47,649 bases of DNA from Nocardioides stalactiti (GTDB taxonomy: Bacteria > Actinomycetota > Actinomycetes > Propionibacteriales > Nocardioidaceae). The translations under genes were made by a program, and so were the position numbers. Shown here one piece after another: positions 1-7,873 of the stretch; positions within the stretch are counted from its first letter, which is position 1, and the number at the start of each line of letters is the position of its first letter. The DNA is taken from contig NZ_JACEFC010000022.1 in assembly GCF_014180715.1 (NCBI RefSeq), forward strand, positions 1-47,649. The letters are read 5' to 3'. The notes below the pieces were generated by a model. That model saw nothing but the letters and a program-made list of their open reading frames with translations. It ran no database searches and was not told the origin of the DNA.

Positions 1-413
1 CGCCCGCCGGCGGCTCCCGCGACCAGGTCGCGGACCCGCTCGACGGCGTCGGCCGGCATCCGGAAAAGCGCCTCGTCGGACAGCAGCACGGTCGTCGGCG
101 CCGCGGCAGCGACCTCGCGGGCGAGCCGGCGACGCAGCCGGCGCCGGAAGGCCGGGGGCGGGGGATAGTCGCCCCGCAGGTAGTCGCGGTGCTTCGGGAG
201 GTTCTCGTCCGACCGGGCCGCGAGGCCGAGCTCCACGTGCCGGACCCGGCCCGGGGAGCGCGGGTAGAGGACGCCGTGATCGGCGAGCACCTGGCGGCTC
301 CGGCGCAGGGCCTGCTGGACCGTGGTGGTGCCGGTCTTGTCGCTCCCGATGTGGAGCACGACGTCGACAGGCGCGACGGTCTCGCGCCGGACGGCCGACA
401 CAGCGGGACTCAT
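1..413 (-). CDS. sulfotransferase family protein, partial (C-terminus beyond left edge)
   Basis: This is a minus-strand frame that starts at ATG 413-411 and stays open to the left edge, giving about 137 N-terminal residues. Residues 21-34 read HIGSDKTGTTTVQQ, a close match to the 5'-phosphosulfate-binding loop (PKxGTTxLQ type) of PAPS-dependent sulfotransferases. A later VLLSDEALF segment is also typical of bacterial members that resemble the sulfotransferase fold. The expected role is transfer of sulfate from PAPS to a carbohydrate or other surface molecule, but the acceptor cannot be read from this fragment. A GTG at codon 5 is an alternative start and no strong ribosome-binding site is visible. 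It is divergent from the secreted protein gene at 549 and lies in a locus with a second sulfotransferase. The family call is fairly secure, the substrate unknown. Confidence 0.72.
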   Translation of the reverse strand, partial: MSPAVSAVRRETVAPVDVVLHIGSDKTGTTTVQQALRRSRQVLADHGVLYPRSPGRVRHVELGLAARSDENLPKHRDYLRGDYPPPPAFRRRLRRRLAREVAAAAPTTVLLSDEALFRMPADAVERVRDLVAGAAGG

Positions 414-548
414 GAGGGAGACTTTGCCAGCCGTCACCTATTCTGGTGCCACCGCCCGGACCGTCGCTCCACGTGGTGAGCAACCGCGGGGAGGGCGGGA
501 CTTTGTCCAACCATCACGGGGCCACGTCCCGGGGAGGCTTTCGCCGAA
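414..548. other. divergent intergenic region, no assignable promoter
   Basis: This 135-bp gap separates the divergent sulfotransferase and secreted-protein genes and must hold their regulatory signals. A GGGGAGG ribosome-binding site about 10 nt before the ATG at 549 is clear. No convincing -35/-10 pair was found. Confidence 0.4.
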
Positions 549-2198
549 ATGCTGCCGCACTCCGTCCTGTCCGCTGTCCGGGTTCGCACCCGCTCGACGG
601 CTCGCCGTGCCGTGGTCGCGGGGTCGCTGCTGGCGTGCGTCGCCACCCTCGGCTCGGTCGCCGCGCCGTCGGGGGCGGAGGACTCCGAGGAGCGCTCCGC
701 CCGGGCCACCTCGCCGCTGTTCGGCTTCACGGTCCAGGTCGGTCCGGAGGAGCGGGTCTTCGGGCCCAGCGGCCTGACGGACTTCCCGTACTTCTCCGAG
801 CGCACCGCTGGCGGCAAGCTGATCGGCTTCATCAGCAACAACGACTCCTACCGGGTCAGCACCAAGAACAACAAGACGATCCGGGACCCCAAGGTCATCA
901 TCAAGCGCGGCAAGCCGGGGCAGTTCGACAAGTGCGGCGCCTGGCTGGCCGGCTCGGTCTACAAGAAGCCCGGGACCAGCAAGTGGTACGCGCTCTACCA
1001 CGCCGAGGGCGCCGGCAAGGGCGACAACAACCGCTGCATCTTCAACGACGACAGCGTCGTCGCCTCGGTCGGCCGCGCGGTGTCCCACGACGCCGGCAAG
1101 ACCTGGCAGAAGACCGGTCAGGTGCTCACCCAGGACAAGCGCTTCAACGGGCCGAAGTCCGAGGACGCGACGATGGGCCGGCTCGTCCAGTACGGCGACT
1201 TCCTCTACTTCTTCTACGCCGCCAGCACCGGCAACCACGGCGACGAGCTGATCCGTCGCCTCCACGTGGCGCGGTCGCCCGTCGCCGACCTGGGTGCCAA
1301 GGGCACCTGGCGCAAGTGGCACTGCTACAAGCCGTCCCTCGTCGAGCCGCGCCGCTGTGACTTCGGCGGCTCGGGCAACGCGGGCCTCGGTGGCGAGTCG
1401 ACCCCGCTCGAGCTCATCGACCCGATGGCGCGGGTGATCATCCCCAACACCTTCCTGAAGCACAACGTGGCGCTCTACGCCTCCGGCACGCGAGGCTTCC
1501 GGCTGTGGGTCTCCAACGGCCCCGAGACCGAGGTTCCCCTGGACCCTGCGGACCCGAGCAGTGACGAGCGTGCCTGGGCAGGCTCGGTCGAGATCTATCC
1601 GCCGGTCTCCACCCAGCACGACCCGCTGGTCGACACCTGGAACCGCACGCCCAAGGCGAAGCAGCTCTACGCCTACCCGTCGATCGTGTCCGTGACGGGC
1701 GACTCGAGCACCTCGGGCCAGGAGTTCTACCTCTACTACGTGAAGCTGTTCCCGGGCGGCGACTTCCCCGAGCGCTACCTGATGCGGCGCAAGGTGACGC
1801 TCAGCAACGACGTCTCGCGGCTCAACCGGGTCGCCCTGACGACGTACTACCGCAAGACCGACGGTCGTCGGCGTACGTCGACCGAGCGCCCGATCCAGAA
1901 CTCCTTCAAGGCCAACGACCAGGAGGGCTACCTGCTGGCCAAGCCGGCCGCCGGCTACACCCAGGTGATCGAGTGCGCCAAGAAGGGCGACTTCATCCTC
2001 CGCAAGGACAAGTGCCTGACCGGTGAGAAGGCCTACCGGCGGATCGGCTGGATCAGCGACAGCGTCGGGATCGAGACGCCCACCGCTATCTACCGCTGCT
2101 TCAACCGACGCAAGAAGAACCACTTCGCGTCGACCGACAGCACCTGCCTCGGCTACAAGAAGGAAGCCCTGCTGGGCTATGGCCTGGAGTCCCTCTGA
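549..2198 (+). CDS. secreted propeller-like protein with Asp-box and DUF5648-like C-terminus (copy 1)
   Basis: This 549-aa protein starts with an Arg-rich n-region, a hydrophobic core (about residues 22-38) and an Ala-rich stretch, a plausible Sec or Tat-like signal peptide. The central part contains KWYALYHAEG and SHDAGKTW; the second is an Asp-box, typical of sialidase-like and other beta-propeller carbohydrate-active proteins. The C-terminus (about 480-549) contains IYRCFNRRKKNHFAST and a final LGYGL, resembling the YRC...HF.STD...LGY repeat of DUF5648-type modules. Cysteines are spaced for disulfides, consistent with secretion. The ATG at 549 follows a GGGGAGG site. A close paralogue lies directly downstream at 2356. 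The catalytic residues of a named glycosidase family could not be assigned, so binding or hydrolysis of a local glycan is only inference from context. Confidence 0.85.
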   Translation: MLPHSVLSAVRVRTRSTARRAVVAGSLLACVATLGSVAAPSGAEDSEERSARATSPLFGFTVQVGPEERVFGPSGLTDFPYFSERTAGGKLIGFISNNDSYRVSTKNNKTIRDPKVIIKRGKPGQFDKCGAWLAGSVYKKPGTSKWYALYHAEGAGKGDNNRCIFNDDSVVASVGRAVSHDAGKTWQKTGQVLTQDKRFNGPKSEDATMGRLVQYGDFLYFFYAASTGNHGDELIRRLHVARSPVADLGAKGTWRKWHCYKPSLVEPRRCDFGGSGNAGLGGESTPLELIDPMARVIIPNTFLKHNVALYASGTRGFRLWVSNGPETEVPLDPADPSSDERAWAGSVEIYPPVSTQHDPLVDTWNRTPKAKQLYAYPSIVSVTGDSSTSGQEFYLYYVKLFPGGDFPERYLMRRKVTLSNDVSRLNRVALTTYYRKTDGRRRTSTERPIQNSFKANDQEGYLLAKPAAGYTQVIECAKKGDFILRKDKCLTGEKAYRRIGWISDSVGIETPTAIYRCFNRRKKNHFASTDSTCLGYKKEALLGYGLESL

Positions 2199-2355
2199 GG
2201 GCTTGAGGGCCGTCGCGGAGCCGATCGGACGCAGGGCTGGATCGACAACTTCCGGACCCTTGCGCCAATCCGGTCCAGACCGCCCACGGACTACGTAGAC
2301 TGAGGACCAGTCGCCGGGAGGGTGGCTGTGCCGAAGTCTGGGAGGCCTTCGTCCG

Positions 2356-3996
2356 ATGCTGCGTCCACTGCTGCGCGCTGCCTTGCTGCGCGCCCGTCTC
2401 ACGAGCCGCCGGGGGATCGCCCTGGGTGCTCTGCTGGCGTGTGTCGCCACCACTGGTTCCGTCGTCGGCGCCGGTCCGTCGGGGGCCGAGCGCCCGGTGG
2501 CCCGGGCTGCCGGGGCCGATCCGCTGACGGGCTTCACCGTCCAGGTCGGTCCGGAGGAGCGCGTCTACGGCCCGACCGGCCTGACTGACTTCCCCTACTT
2601 CTCCGAGCGTGACTCGACCGGCACGCTCCTCGGCTTCATCAGCAACAACGACTCCTACCGGGTGTCGACGACCGACAACAAGTCGATCAAGGACCCGAGG
2701 ATGATCCTCGAGCGCGGCCAGGCGCGGACCTTCGACAAGTGCGGAGCCTGGCTGATCGGTTCGGTCTACAAGCAGACCGCGAACACCTGGGTCGCGCTCT
2801 ACCACGCCGAGGGTGCGGGTGCGGGGGACGACGACCGTTGCGTCTTCTCCGACGACTCGGTGGTGGCCTCGGTGGGTCGAGCGGTCTCCACCGACGCCGG
2901 GCGGACCTGGCGCAAGACAGGTCAGGTCCTCACGCAGGACGACCGGATGAACGGGCCCAAGACCGAGGACGCCACCATGGGGCGGCTGATCCGCTACGGC
3001 GACTACCTGTACTTCTACTACGCGGCCAGCAACTACGGCAGCGTCGATACTTCGCGGAGCCTCCACGTCGCTCGCTCGTCGGTCAGCGACGCCGGTGCAC
3101 GGGGCACGTGGAAGAAGTGGCACTGCTACAAGCCCTCCGCGCTGGCCGCCAAGCGGTGTGACTTCGGCGGGACGGGCAACGAGGGGCTCGGCGGCGAGTC
3201 CAGCCCGCTCAAGACGATCGACCCGATGGCGCGGGTCATCGTCCCCAACACCTTCCTGCACCGCAACGTCGCGCTCTATGCCTCGGGATCGCGCGGCTTC
3301 CGGCTCTGGATCTCCAACACCGCTGCCGGCGTCGCACCGATCGACCCCGCCAACCCGGCGTCGGAAGGCGCGTGGGCCGGCTCGGTCCAGATCTATCCGG
3401 CGGTGTCGACCCAGCACGACCCGCTGGTCGACACGTGGAACCGCACACCCAAGGCGAAGCAGCTCTACGCGTACCCGTCGATCGTCGCGACCAACGGCGA
3501 CTCGAACACCTCCGGGCAGACGTTCTACATCTACTACGTGAAGCTCTTCCCGGGCGGCGACTTCCCCGAGCGCTACCTGATGCGCCGGCTGGTGACCCTG
3601 GTCCCGGCCTCGGTGAGCATGAATCGGGTCGCCCTGACGACGTACGTGCGCAAGTCCGACGGGCGTCGTCGTACGTCGACCGAGAGGCCGATCCAGAAGT
3701 CGTTCAAGGCCAAGTCGAGCAACGTCTACGTGCTCAGCAAGCACCGCAACGGCTGGGTCGACCTCTTCGAGTGCGTCAAGAAGGGTGACTACCGGCTGCG
3801 GGCGAAGGCCTGCGCGACGGGGGAGCGGGCCTACCGTCGGGTCGGCTACGTCCGGCCCACGGCCGGAGACTCGGCGTCGATCCCGATCTACCGTTGCTTC
3901 AACAAGCGCAAGGGCAACCACTTCGCCTCGACGAGCCGTCGCTGCGAGGGCGCCAAGCGCGAGGCGAAGCTCGGCTACGGCCTGCCGTCGGTCTAG
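2356..3996 (+). CDS. secreted propeller-like protein with Asp-box and DUF5648-like C-terminus (copy 2)
   Basis: This 546-aa protein is a full-length paralogue of the one at 549, alignable from signal peptide to end. Shared blocks include VQVGPEERV.GP.GLTDFPYFSE, QHDPLVDTWNRTPKAKQLYA and KLFPGGDFPERYLMRR. The Asp-box reads STDAGRTW and the C-terminal YRCFNKRKGNHFAST module is kept. A GGAGG sits 10 nt before the ATG, in the same arrangement as copy 1, so the duplication included the start region. Its TAG stop lies in the tetranucleotide CTAG (3993-3996), which also provides the TAG stop of the convergent sulfotransferase gene. The molecular activity is unknown; the protein is predicted to be extracellular. 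Confidence 0.85.
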   Translation: MLRPLLRAALLRARLTSRRGIALGALLACVATTGSVVGAGPSGAERPVARAAGADPLTGFTVQVGPEERVYGPTGLTDFPYFSERDSTGTLLGFISNNDSYRVSTTDNKSIKDPRMILERGQARTFDKCGAWLIGSVYKQTANTWVALYHAEGAGAGDDDRCVFSDDSVVASVGRAVSTDAGRTWRKTGQVLTQDDRMNGPKTEDATMGRLIRYGDYLYFYYAASNYGSVDTSRSLHVARSSVSDAGARGTWKKWHCYKPSALAAKRCDFGGTGNEGLGGESSPLKTIDPMARVIVPNTFLHRNVALYASGSRGFRLWISNTAAGVAPIDPANPASEGAWAGSVQIYPAVSTQHDPLVDTWNRTPKAKQLYAYPSIVATNGDSNTSGQTFYIYYVKLFPGGDFPERYLMRRLVTLVPASVSMNRVALTTYVRKSDGRRRTSTERPIQKSFKAKSSNVYVLSKHRNGWVDLFECVKKGDYRLRAKACATGERAYRRVGYVRPTAGDSASIPIYRCFNKRKGNHFASTSRRCEGAKREAKLGYGLPSV

Positions 3997-4766
3997 TACC
4001 CGAAGATCCGGAAGTCCTCGGCGTAGATCGCCCGGACCCGCTCCTCGAGGTCGGGGCGATCCGCCAGGATGCCGGCGCTCGGCTTCTTGGCCACGTTGCG
4101 GACCTCCACGGGGACGGGCGGGAGCCCGGCCTCCTTGCGGATGATCTCGAGGTCGGTGTCGAAGGTCTCGATGCGGCCGATGTGGTCGTAGGTGATGAGG
4201 GACGTCATCACGTTGACGTGCTGGGGACGCCAGTGCGGGTCCATCTCGCCGATCGGGTCCTGGGCCTCGATGCCGGCCACGAAGTCGTCGATGCTGACCG
4301 CGCGCTCGGGGTCGGGCTCCTGGCCGAGCGCGGTCTGGATCTGGGTGCGCCACCGCTTCGAGGTGACGAGCTTGTCCTGGTAGGCCGACTGGAAGCGGCG
4401 CAGCGGGTCGCGGACGAACGTGAAGCTGTAGCCCTCGCCGGACAGCATCCGGGCGATCTTCCTCCGTCCGACGTCCGACACCTGCGGCAGCCGGTTGTCG
4501 GTGTGGACGTTGCCGGGGCTGAAGTCGTGGTCCTGGGTGTGGAGGCGGTCGAGCCACAGGAGCACCGTCGAGCAGGCCGCCTTCGGGTTCTTCACGTAGA
4601 CGATCCCGTGTTCGGGAAGAGCGTGCACGTGGTTGGCAAGGACGCGATGGGGGAAGAACGCGCGCATCTCCCGCCAGGTGACGGGATTCTTGTCCACGGC
4701 GGGCTCCACGGTCGGCTCCTTGCTCCACAGGCGGTCAGGCGTCGGCAGAATAGCCGCAAGCGGCAC
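3993..4766 (-). CDS. sulfotransferase family 2-like protein
   Basis: This 257-aa protein has both PAPS-binding motifs of the carbohydrate sulfotransferase (HNK-1/chondroitin) family. The 5'-phosphosulfate loop is VKNPKAACSTVLLWL at about residues 58-72, and the 3'-phosphate site is FVRDPLRRFQSAY at about 117-129. The length suits a soluble bacterial member; no signal peptide or membrane segment is seen. The predicted reaction is transfer of sulfate from PAPS to a hydroxyl of a saccharide. GTG 4766 is the longest start; an in-frame ATG at residue 34 is possible. It is convergent with the secreted protein at 2356 and divergent from the sugar epimerase at 4897, placing sulfation next to sugar-nucleotide and glycosyltransferase genes. 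Confidence 0.82.
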   Translation of the reverse strand: MPLAAILPTPDRLWSKEPTVEPAVDKNPVTWREMRAFFPHRVLANHVHALPEHGIVYVKNPKAACSTVLLWLDRLHTQDHDFSPGNVHTDNRLPQVSDVGRRKIARMLSGEGYSFTFVRDPLRRFQSAYQDKLVTSKRWRTQIQTALGQEPDPERAVSIDDFVAGIEAQDPIGEMDPHWRPQHVNVMTSLITYDHIGRIETFDTDLEIIRKEAGLPPVPVEVRNVAKKPSAGILADRPDLEERVRAIYAEDFRIFGY

Positions 4767-4896
4767 CGATCATCCGATCGGAGGAACCTGTTTGAAGTTT
4801 CCGGATTCGGTCACTCCACAGAAGGGCGGTCGTTAGCGTGGGCGACGGCGCCGATTGTTAAGGTGTCCCGCTGCCGCACGACAGAAGGGATCGCAT
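4767..4896. other. divergent intergenic region upstream of the glycan operon
   Basis: This 130-bp spacer lies between the divergent sulfotransferase and epimerase genes. It is visibly more AT-rich than its flanks, as expected for a promoter region. A GAAGGGA ribosome-binding site precedes the epimerase ATG by 6 nt. No consensus -35/-10 pair with proper spacing was found. Confidence 0.4.
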
Positions 4897-5826
4897 ATGA
4901 AGCGCGTGCTCATCACGGGGGGCGCAGGCTTCATCGGCGTGCATCTGGCCGATCACCTCACCGCCCACGGTGACTACGAGGTCAGCGTCCTCGACAACGA
5001 GGCGCTCGGCGACCGCGCCAACCTCGACCTCGAACAGGTGCGCTTCGTCCACGGCGACCTGCGCAGCCGGGAGGACCTGCGCGGTGCGCTCGAGGGCCAG
5101 GACGCGGTGGTCCACCTCGCCGCCGACACCCGGGTCATCCCGTCCATCGAGGACCCGGCCTTCAACTTCGAGAACAACGTCATCGGCACGTTCAACCTCC
5201 TCGAGGAGTGCCGGGCGCTCGGCATCGGCCGGATCGTCGCGGCCTCGACGGGCGGCGCGATCGTCGGCGACGTCCCGCCGCCGGTCCACGAGCGGATGGC
5301 GGCCCAGCCGACCTCGCCGTACGGCGCCAGCAAGCTGATGCTCGAGGGCTACCTCAGTGCCTACTCCGCGTCGTACGGGATGAAGGGCTGCGCGCTGCGG
5401 TTCTCCAACATCTACGGGCCGCGCTCGTTCCACAAGGGCTCGGTCGTCGCCCATTTCTTCAAGCAGGTCCTCGCCGGTGAGGAGCTCGTCGTCTACGGCG
5501 ACGGCAGCCAGGCGCGCGACTTCCTCTACGTCGGCGACCTCGTCGAGGGCATCCGGGTCGCGATCGACAGCGACGCGACCGGTGCCTACCAGCTCGGCAG
5601 CGGCAAGCCCACCACCGTCAACGAGCTGCTGGAGCTGATGCGCGCGGCCACCGGCCGTGAGCTCGACGTCCGCTACGAGGCCTTCCGTGCCGGCGAGGTC
5701 GTCCAGACCTGGTGCGAGGTCGACAAGGCCCGCGAGGGCTTCGGGTTCGACCCCGTCACCTCTCTCGACCAGGGCATCCGCCGTACCTGGGAATGGTTCC
5801 TGGCCCGTAGCGAGGGCCGCCTGTGA
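4897..5826 (+). CDS. NAD-dependent epimerase/dehydratase (UDP-glucose 4-epimerase-like)
   Basis: This 309-aa extended short-chain dehydrogenase has the GGAGFIG NAD-binding loop at residues 8-14, a Ser/Thr pair in AASTGG (117-118) and the catalytic Tyr142-x3-Lys146 in SPYGASK. The pattern and length fit UDP-sugar 4-epimerases and close NDP-sugar dehydratases or epimerases; the exact sugar cannot be told from sequence. The start is ATG 4897 with GAAGGGA 6 nt upstream and the Rossmann strand beginning at once (MKRVLITGG). Its TGA overlaps the GTG of the next gene (GTGA), so it is translationally coupled to glycosyltransferase module 1. It likely supplies a nucleotide sugar for the glycan built by the downstream enzymes. 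Confidence 0.88.
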   Translation: MKRVLITGGAGFIGVHLADHLTAHGDYEVSVLDNEALGDRANLDLEQVRFVHGDLRSREDLRGALEGQDAVVHLAADTRVIPSIEDPAFNFENNVIGTFNLLEECRALGIGRIVAASTGGAIVGDVPPPVHERMAAQPTSPYGASKLMLEGYLSAYSASYGMKGCALRFSNIYGPRSFHKGSVVAHFFKQVLAGEELVVYGDGSQARDFLYVGDLVEGIRVAIDSDATGAYQLGSGKPTTVNELLELMRAATGRELDVRYEAFRAGEVVQTWCEVDKAREGFGFDPVTSLDQGIRRTWEWFLARSEGRL

Positions 5827-7115
5827 GCGAAGCCGCGCCCGGTCGACTCCGACTCCGCCGCCGGCGTCGGGGGGAGCAGAACGGCCATCCCGCGGACACG
5901 TCCACCTCCCGCTGGCCCGACGGCGAGCCCGTCGTCCCGCCCAGCAACCTCGGTCCCGAGTTCGACCTGCGCGTCGGCGAGGCGTTGAGCCGTCAGCAGC
6001 CGCCCGGCGAGGACCGCGAGTACGACCTGGTGCGCGACCACTTCGACGTCGCCCACTACCTGCTCCAGGCACCCGCGGTCATGGCCGACCCCGAGGTCGA
6101 CCCGGTGCGGCACTTCCTCAGCCAGGGGCCGCAGGCGAAGTTCACGCCCGAGGCCAACTTCTCGACCGACTCCTACCTCAAGCGTCAGCCCGAGCGGCGC
6201 CAGAGCAGCATCCACCCCTACGCGGCGTGGCTGCGGGACGGCCGGGCCGCGGGCGAGATCGGCGAGCCGGTCATGGGCACCGACAAGCTCGCGCGGGTGC
6301 TGGGGATCTCCGAGGAGGAGGTCGTCCGGCTCCTCGCCGAGCGGCGCTCGGACGTCCACAAGCGCCTCCACCACGGCAAGCTCGGCGAGATGTTCGCCAA
6401 GGCGGTCGAGGTCGAGCCGCTCATCGGCGACCTGTGGCCCGAGATCGCGCGTCCGCGGATGATGCCGATCCCCTGGCTGGTCGTGGCCGACCAGCTCAGC
6501 GCGCTGCACGCGAGCCAGAAGGCCCTGGGCTTCGCCCGCGGCCGTGTCGTGGTCGTCGTGGAGGACCCGGCCGACCCGCTCGCCGCACGCCTGGTCGCCG
6601 CGCTCCAGGTCGAGGTCGAGGCGCACGAGATCGTCGTCGTCACGACCTCCACGACCGTCCCGACCGCAGCGACGCCGCCCGGGGTCCGCCGGGTCGACTT
6701 CGCCCGCACTGCCGCCAGCCTCGGGCCACTGATGGCCCAGCAGGTGCTGGTGGAGCTGCTGCGGTCGCTGTGCGTCGACGCGATCGTCGGCGTCGGGTCC
6801 CGGCTGCTCCTCGAGGCGCTGACGCCGTACGGACGGGCGCTGCGGGCCTCCGAACGGCTCTACCTGGGCTTCACCGCCCTCGAGCGCGGCCCGCTCGGCC
6901 CGGAGACGGGTACCTCCGCGCGCTACTTCTACCGGCACGTCGAGCTCGTCGACGGGGTGCTCACCGACACCGCAGCGACCGCGGTCCGGCTCGTCGAGGA
7001 CCACCAGCTGCCTGACCACGTGGCCGCGAAGGTGCGATCCGTGGCCGAGGACGCGACGCTCGCCGAGATCGTCGGACGGCTGCTCGCGCCGCACGAGGAG
7101 CCGGCGGATGACTGA
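5823..7115 (+). CDS. glycan biosynthesis protein with truncated GT-B fold (module 1, large subunit)
   Basis: This 430-aa protein starts at GTG 5823 inside the stop of the epimerase. After a basic, disordered N-terminus it has an alpha-helical region with the DPV.HFLSQGPQ...F....YL.R.PE pattern seen ahead of bacterial surface-glycan glycosyltransferases, then a linker domain (about 135-230), then one Rossmann-like domain (about 235-400, GRVVVVVEDP, DAIVGVGSRLLLE). It aligns with the first part of the 641-aa protein at 7874 but ends where that protein begins its nucleotide-sugar-binding C-terminal domain. It therefore probably lacks glycosyltransferase activity alone and may be a partner of the GT2 enzyme encoded by the overlapping next gene. 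No membrane segments are seen. The function is inferred from paralogy and context. Confidence 0.72.
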   Translation: MSEAAPGRLRLRRRRRGEQNGHPADTSTSRWPDGEPVVPPSNLGPEFDLRVGEALSRQQPPGEDREYDLVRDHFDVAHYLLQAPAVMADPEVDPVRHFLSQGPQAKFTPEANFSTDSYLKRQPERRQSSIHPYAAWLRDGRAAGEIGEPVMGTDKLARVLGISEEEVVRLLAERRSDVHKRLHHGKLGEMFAKAVEVEPLIGDLWPEIARPRMMPIPWLVVADQLSALHASQKALGFARGRVVVVVEDPADPLAARLVAALQVEVEAHEIVVVTTSTTVPTAATPPGVRRVDFARTAASLGPLMAQQVLVELLRSLCVDAIVGVGSRLLLEALTPYGRALRASERLYLGFTALERGPLGPETGTSARYFYRHVELVDGVLTDTAATAVRLVEDHQLPDHVAAKVRSVAEDATLAEIVGRLLAPHEEPADD

Positions 7116-7863
7116 CCTCTCCGTGGTGGTGACCGCCCACAGCGAGACCGTCGTCTGCGGACCCACCATGCGCTCGGCCGACCTCGCGGTCGCCGCGGCT
7201 CGCGACCGTGGTTACTCGGTCGAGACGATCATCGCCCTCGACGGCGCGACCGAGGAGACCAAGGCCTACTTCGCCCAGTCGCGCTTCGACCACTGGCAGC
7301 GCTGGGAGTTCGCCGAGGGCGACCTGGGGCGCGTGCGCAACGCGGCCGTGGGTCGGTCCGAGGGGCGCTACCTGGCGTTCCTCGACGCCGACGACCTCTT
7401 CAGCGAGAACTGGCTCGCCGAGGGCGTCGGGGCGCTTCAGTCGGCCGAGCAGGAGGGGCGACGGGTCATCGCGCACCCCGAGCTCAACGTGATGTTCGAC
7501 GGGGGCAACTCGGTGCTGGTCCACATCGACCAGTCCTCGCCGCTCTTCACACCCCACTTCGCCTACCTGCGCAACTACCACGACTCGTTGTGCCTCACCC
7601 CGCGCGAGGCGCACGTCGCGATCCCCTACACCTCGCGCGACATCCCGAACGGCCTGTCGTTCCAGGACTGGCAGTTCTCCATCGAGACGATGGCGGCCGG
7701 CTGGGAGCACGTGCTGGTACGCGACACGATCATCTTCAAGCGCCGCCGCGACACCTCGTTGGGCCAGGAGAGCAGCAACCGCCGCTCGATCGTCCGCAAG
7801 CTGCCGGCGATGGCGATCGACCAGGTGGAGCACCTCGCACGGATCGGCCGCGAGCGCCACTAG
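7108..7863 (+). CDS. GT2-family glycosyltransferase (module 1, small subunit)
   Basis: This 251-aa protein has the GT-A fold signature: LSVVVTAHSE at the N-terminus, a GRVRNAAVGRSEGRYLAFLD strand, and the metal-binding DADD at residues 93-96. The FQDWQFSIET segment further on sits at the usual catalytic-acid region. It is soluble and short, without transmembrane helices. The ATG at 7108 overlaps the preceding gene by 8 nt, so the pair is translationally coupled. Paralogues occur at 9796 and 14033, each paired with a large protein of the same type. Donor and acceptor sugars are unknown. Confidence 0.85.
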   Translation: MTDLSVVVTAHSETVVCGPTMRSADLAVAAARDRGYSVETIIALDGATEETKAYFAQSRFDHWQRWEFAEGDLGRVRNAAVGRSEGRYLAFLDADDLFSENWLAEGVGALQSAEQEGRRVIAHPELNVMFDGGNSVLVHIDQSSPLFTPHFAYLRNYHDSLCLTPREAHVAIPYTSRDIPNGLSFQDWQFSIETMAAGWEHVLVRDTIIFKRRRDTSLGQESSNRRSIVRKLPAMAIDQVEHLARIGRERH

Positions 7864-7873
7864 GGTTGCCGGG

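Noticed and set aside
438..2537. Long open frames antisense to the secreted protein genes (also 2101-4728 minus)
   Set aside because: They are shadows of strongly biased high-GC coding sequence on the plus strand; compositions are Arg/Val/Asp-rich without any recognisable domain.
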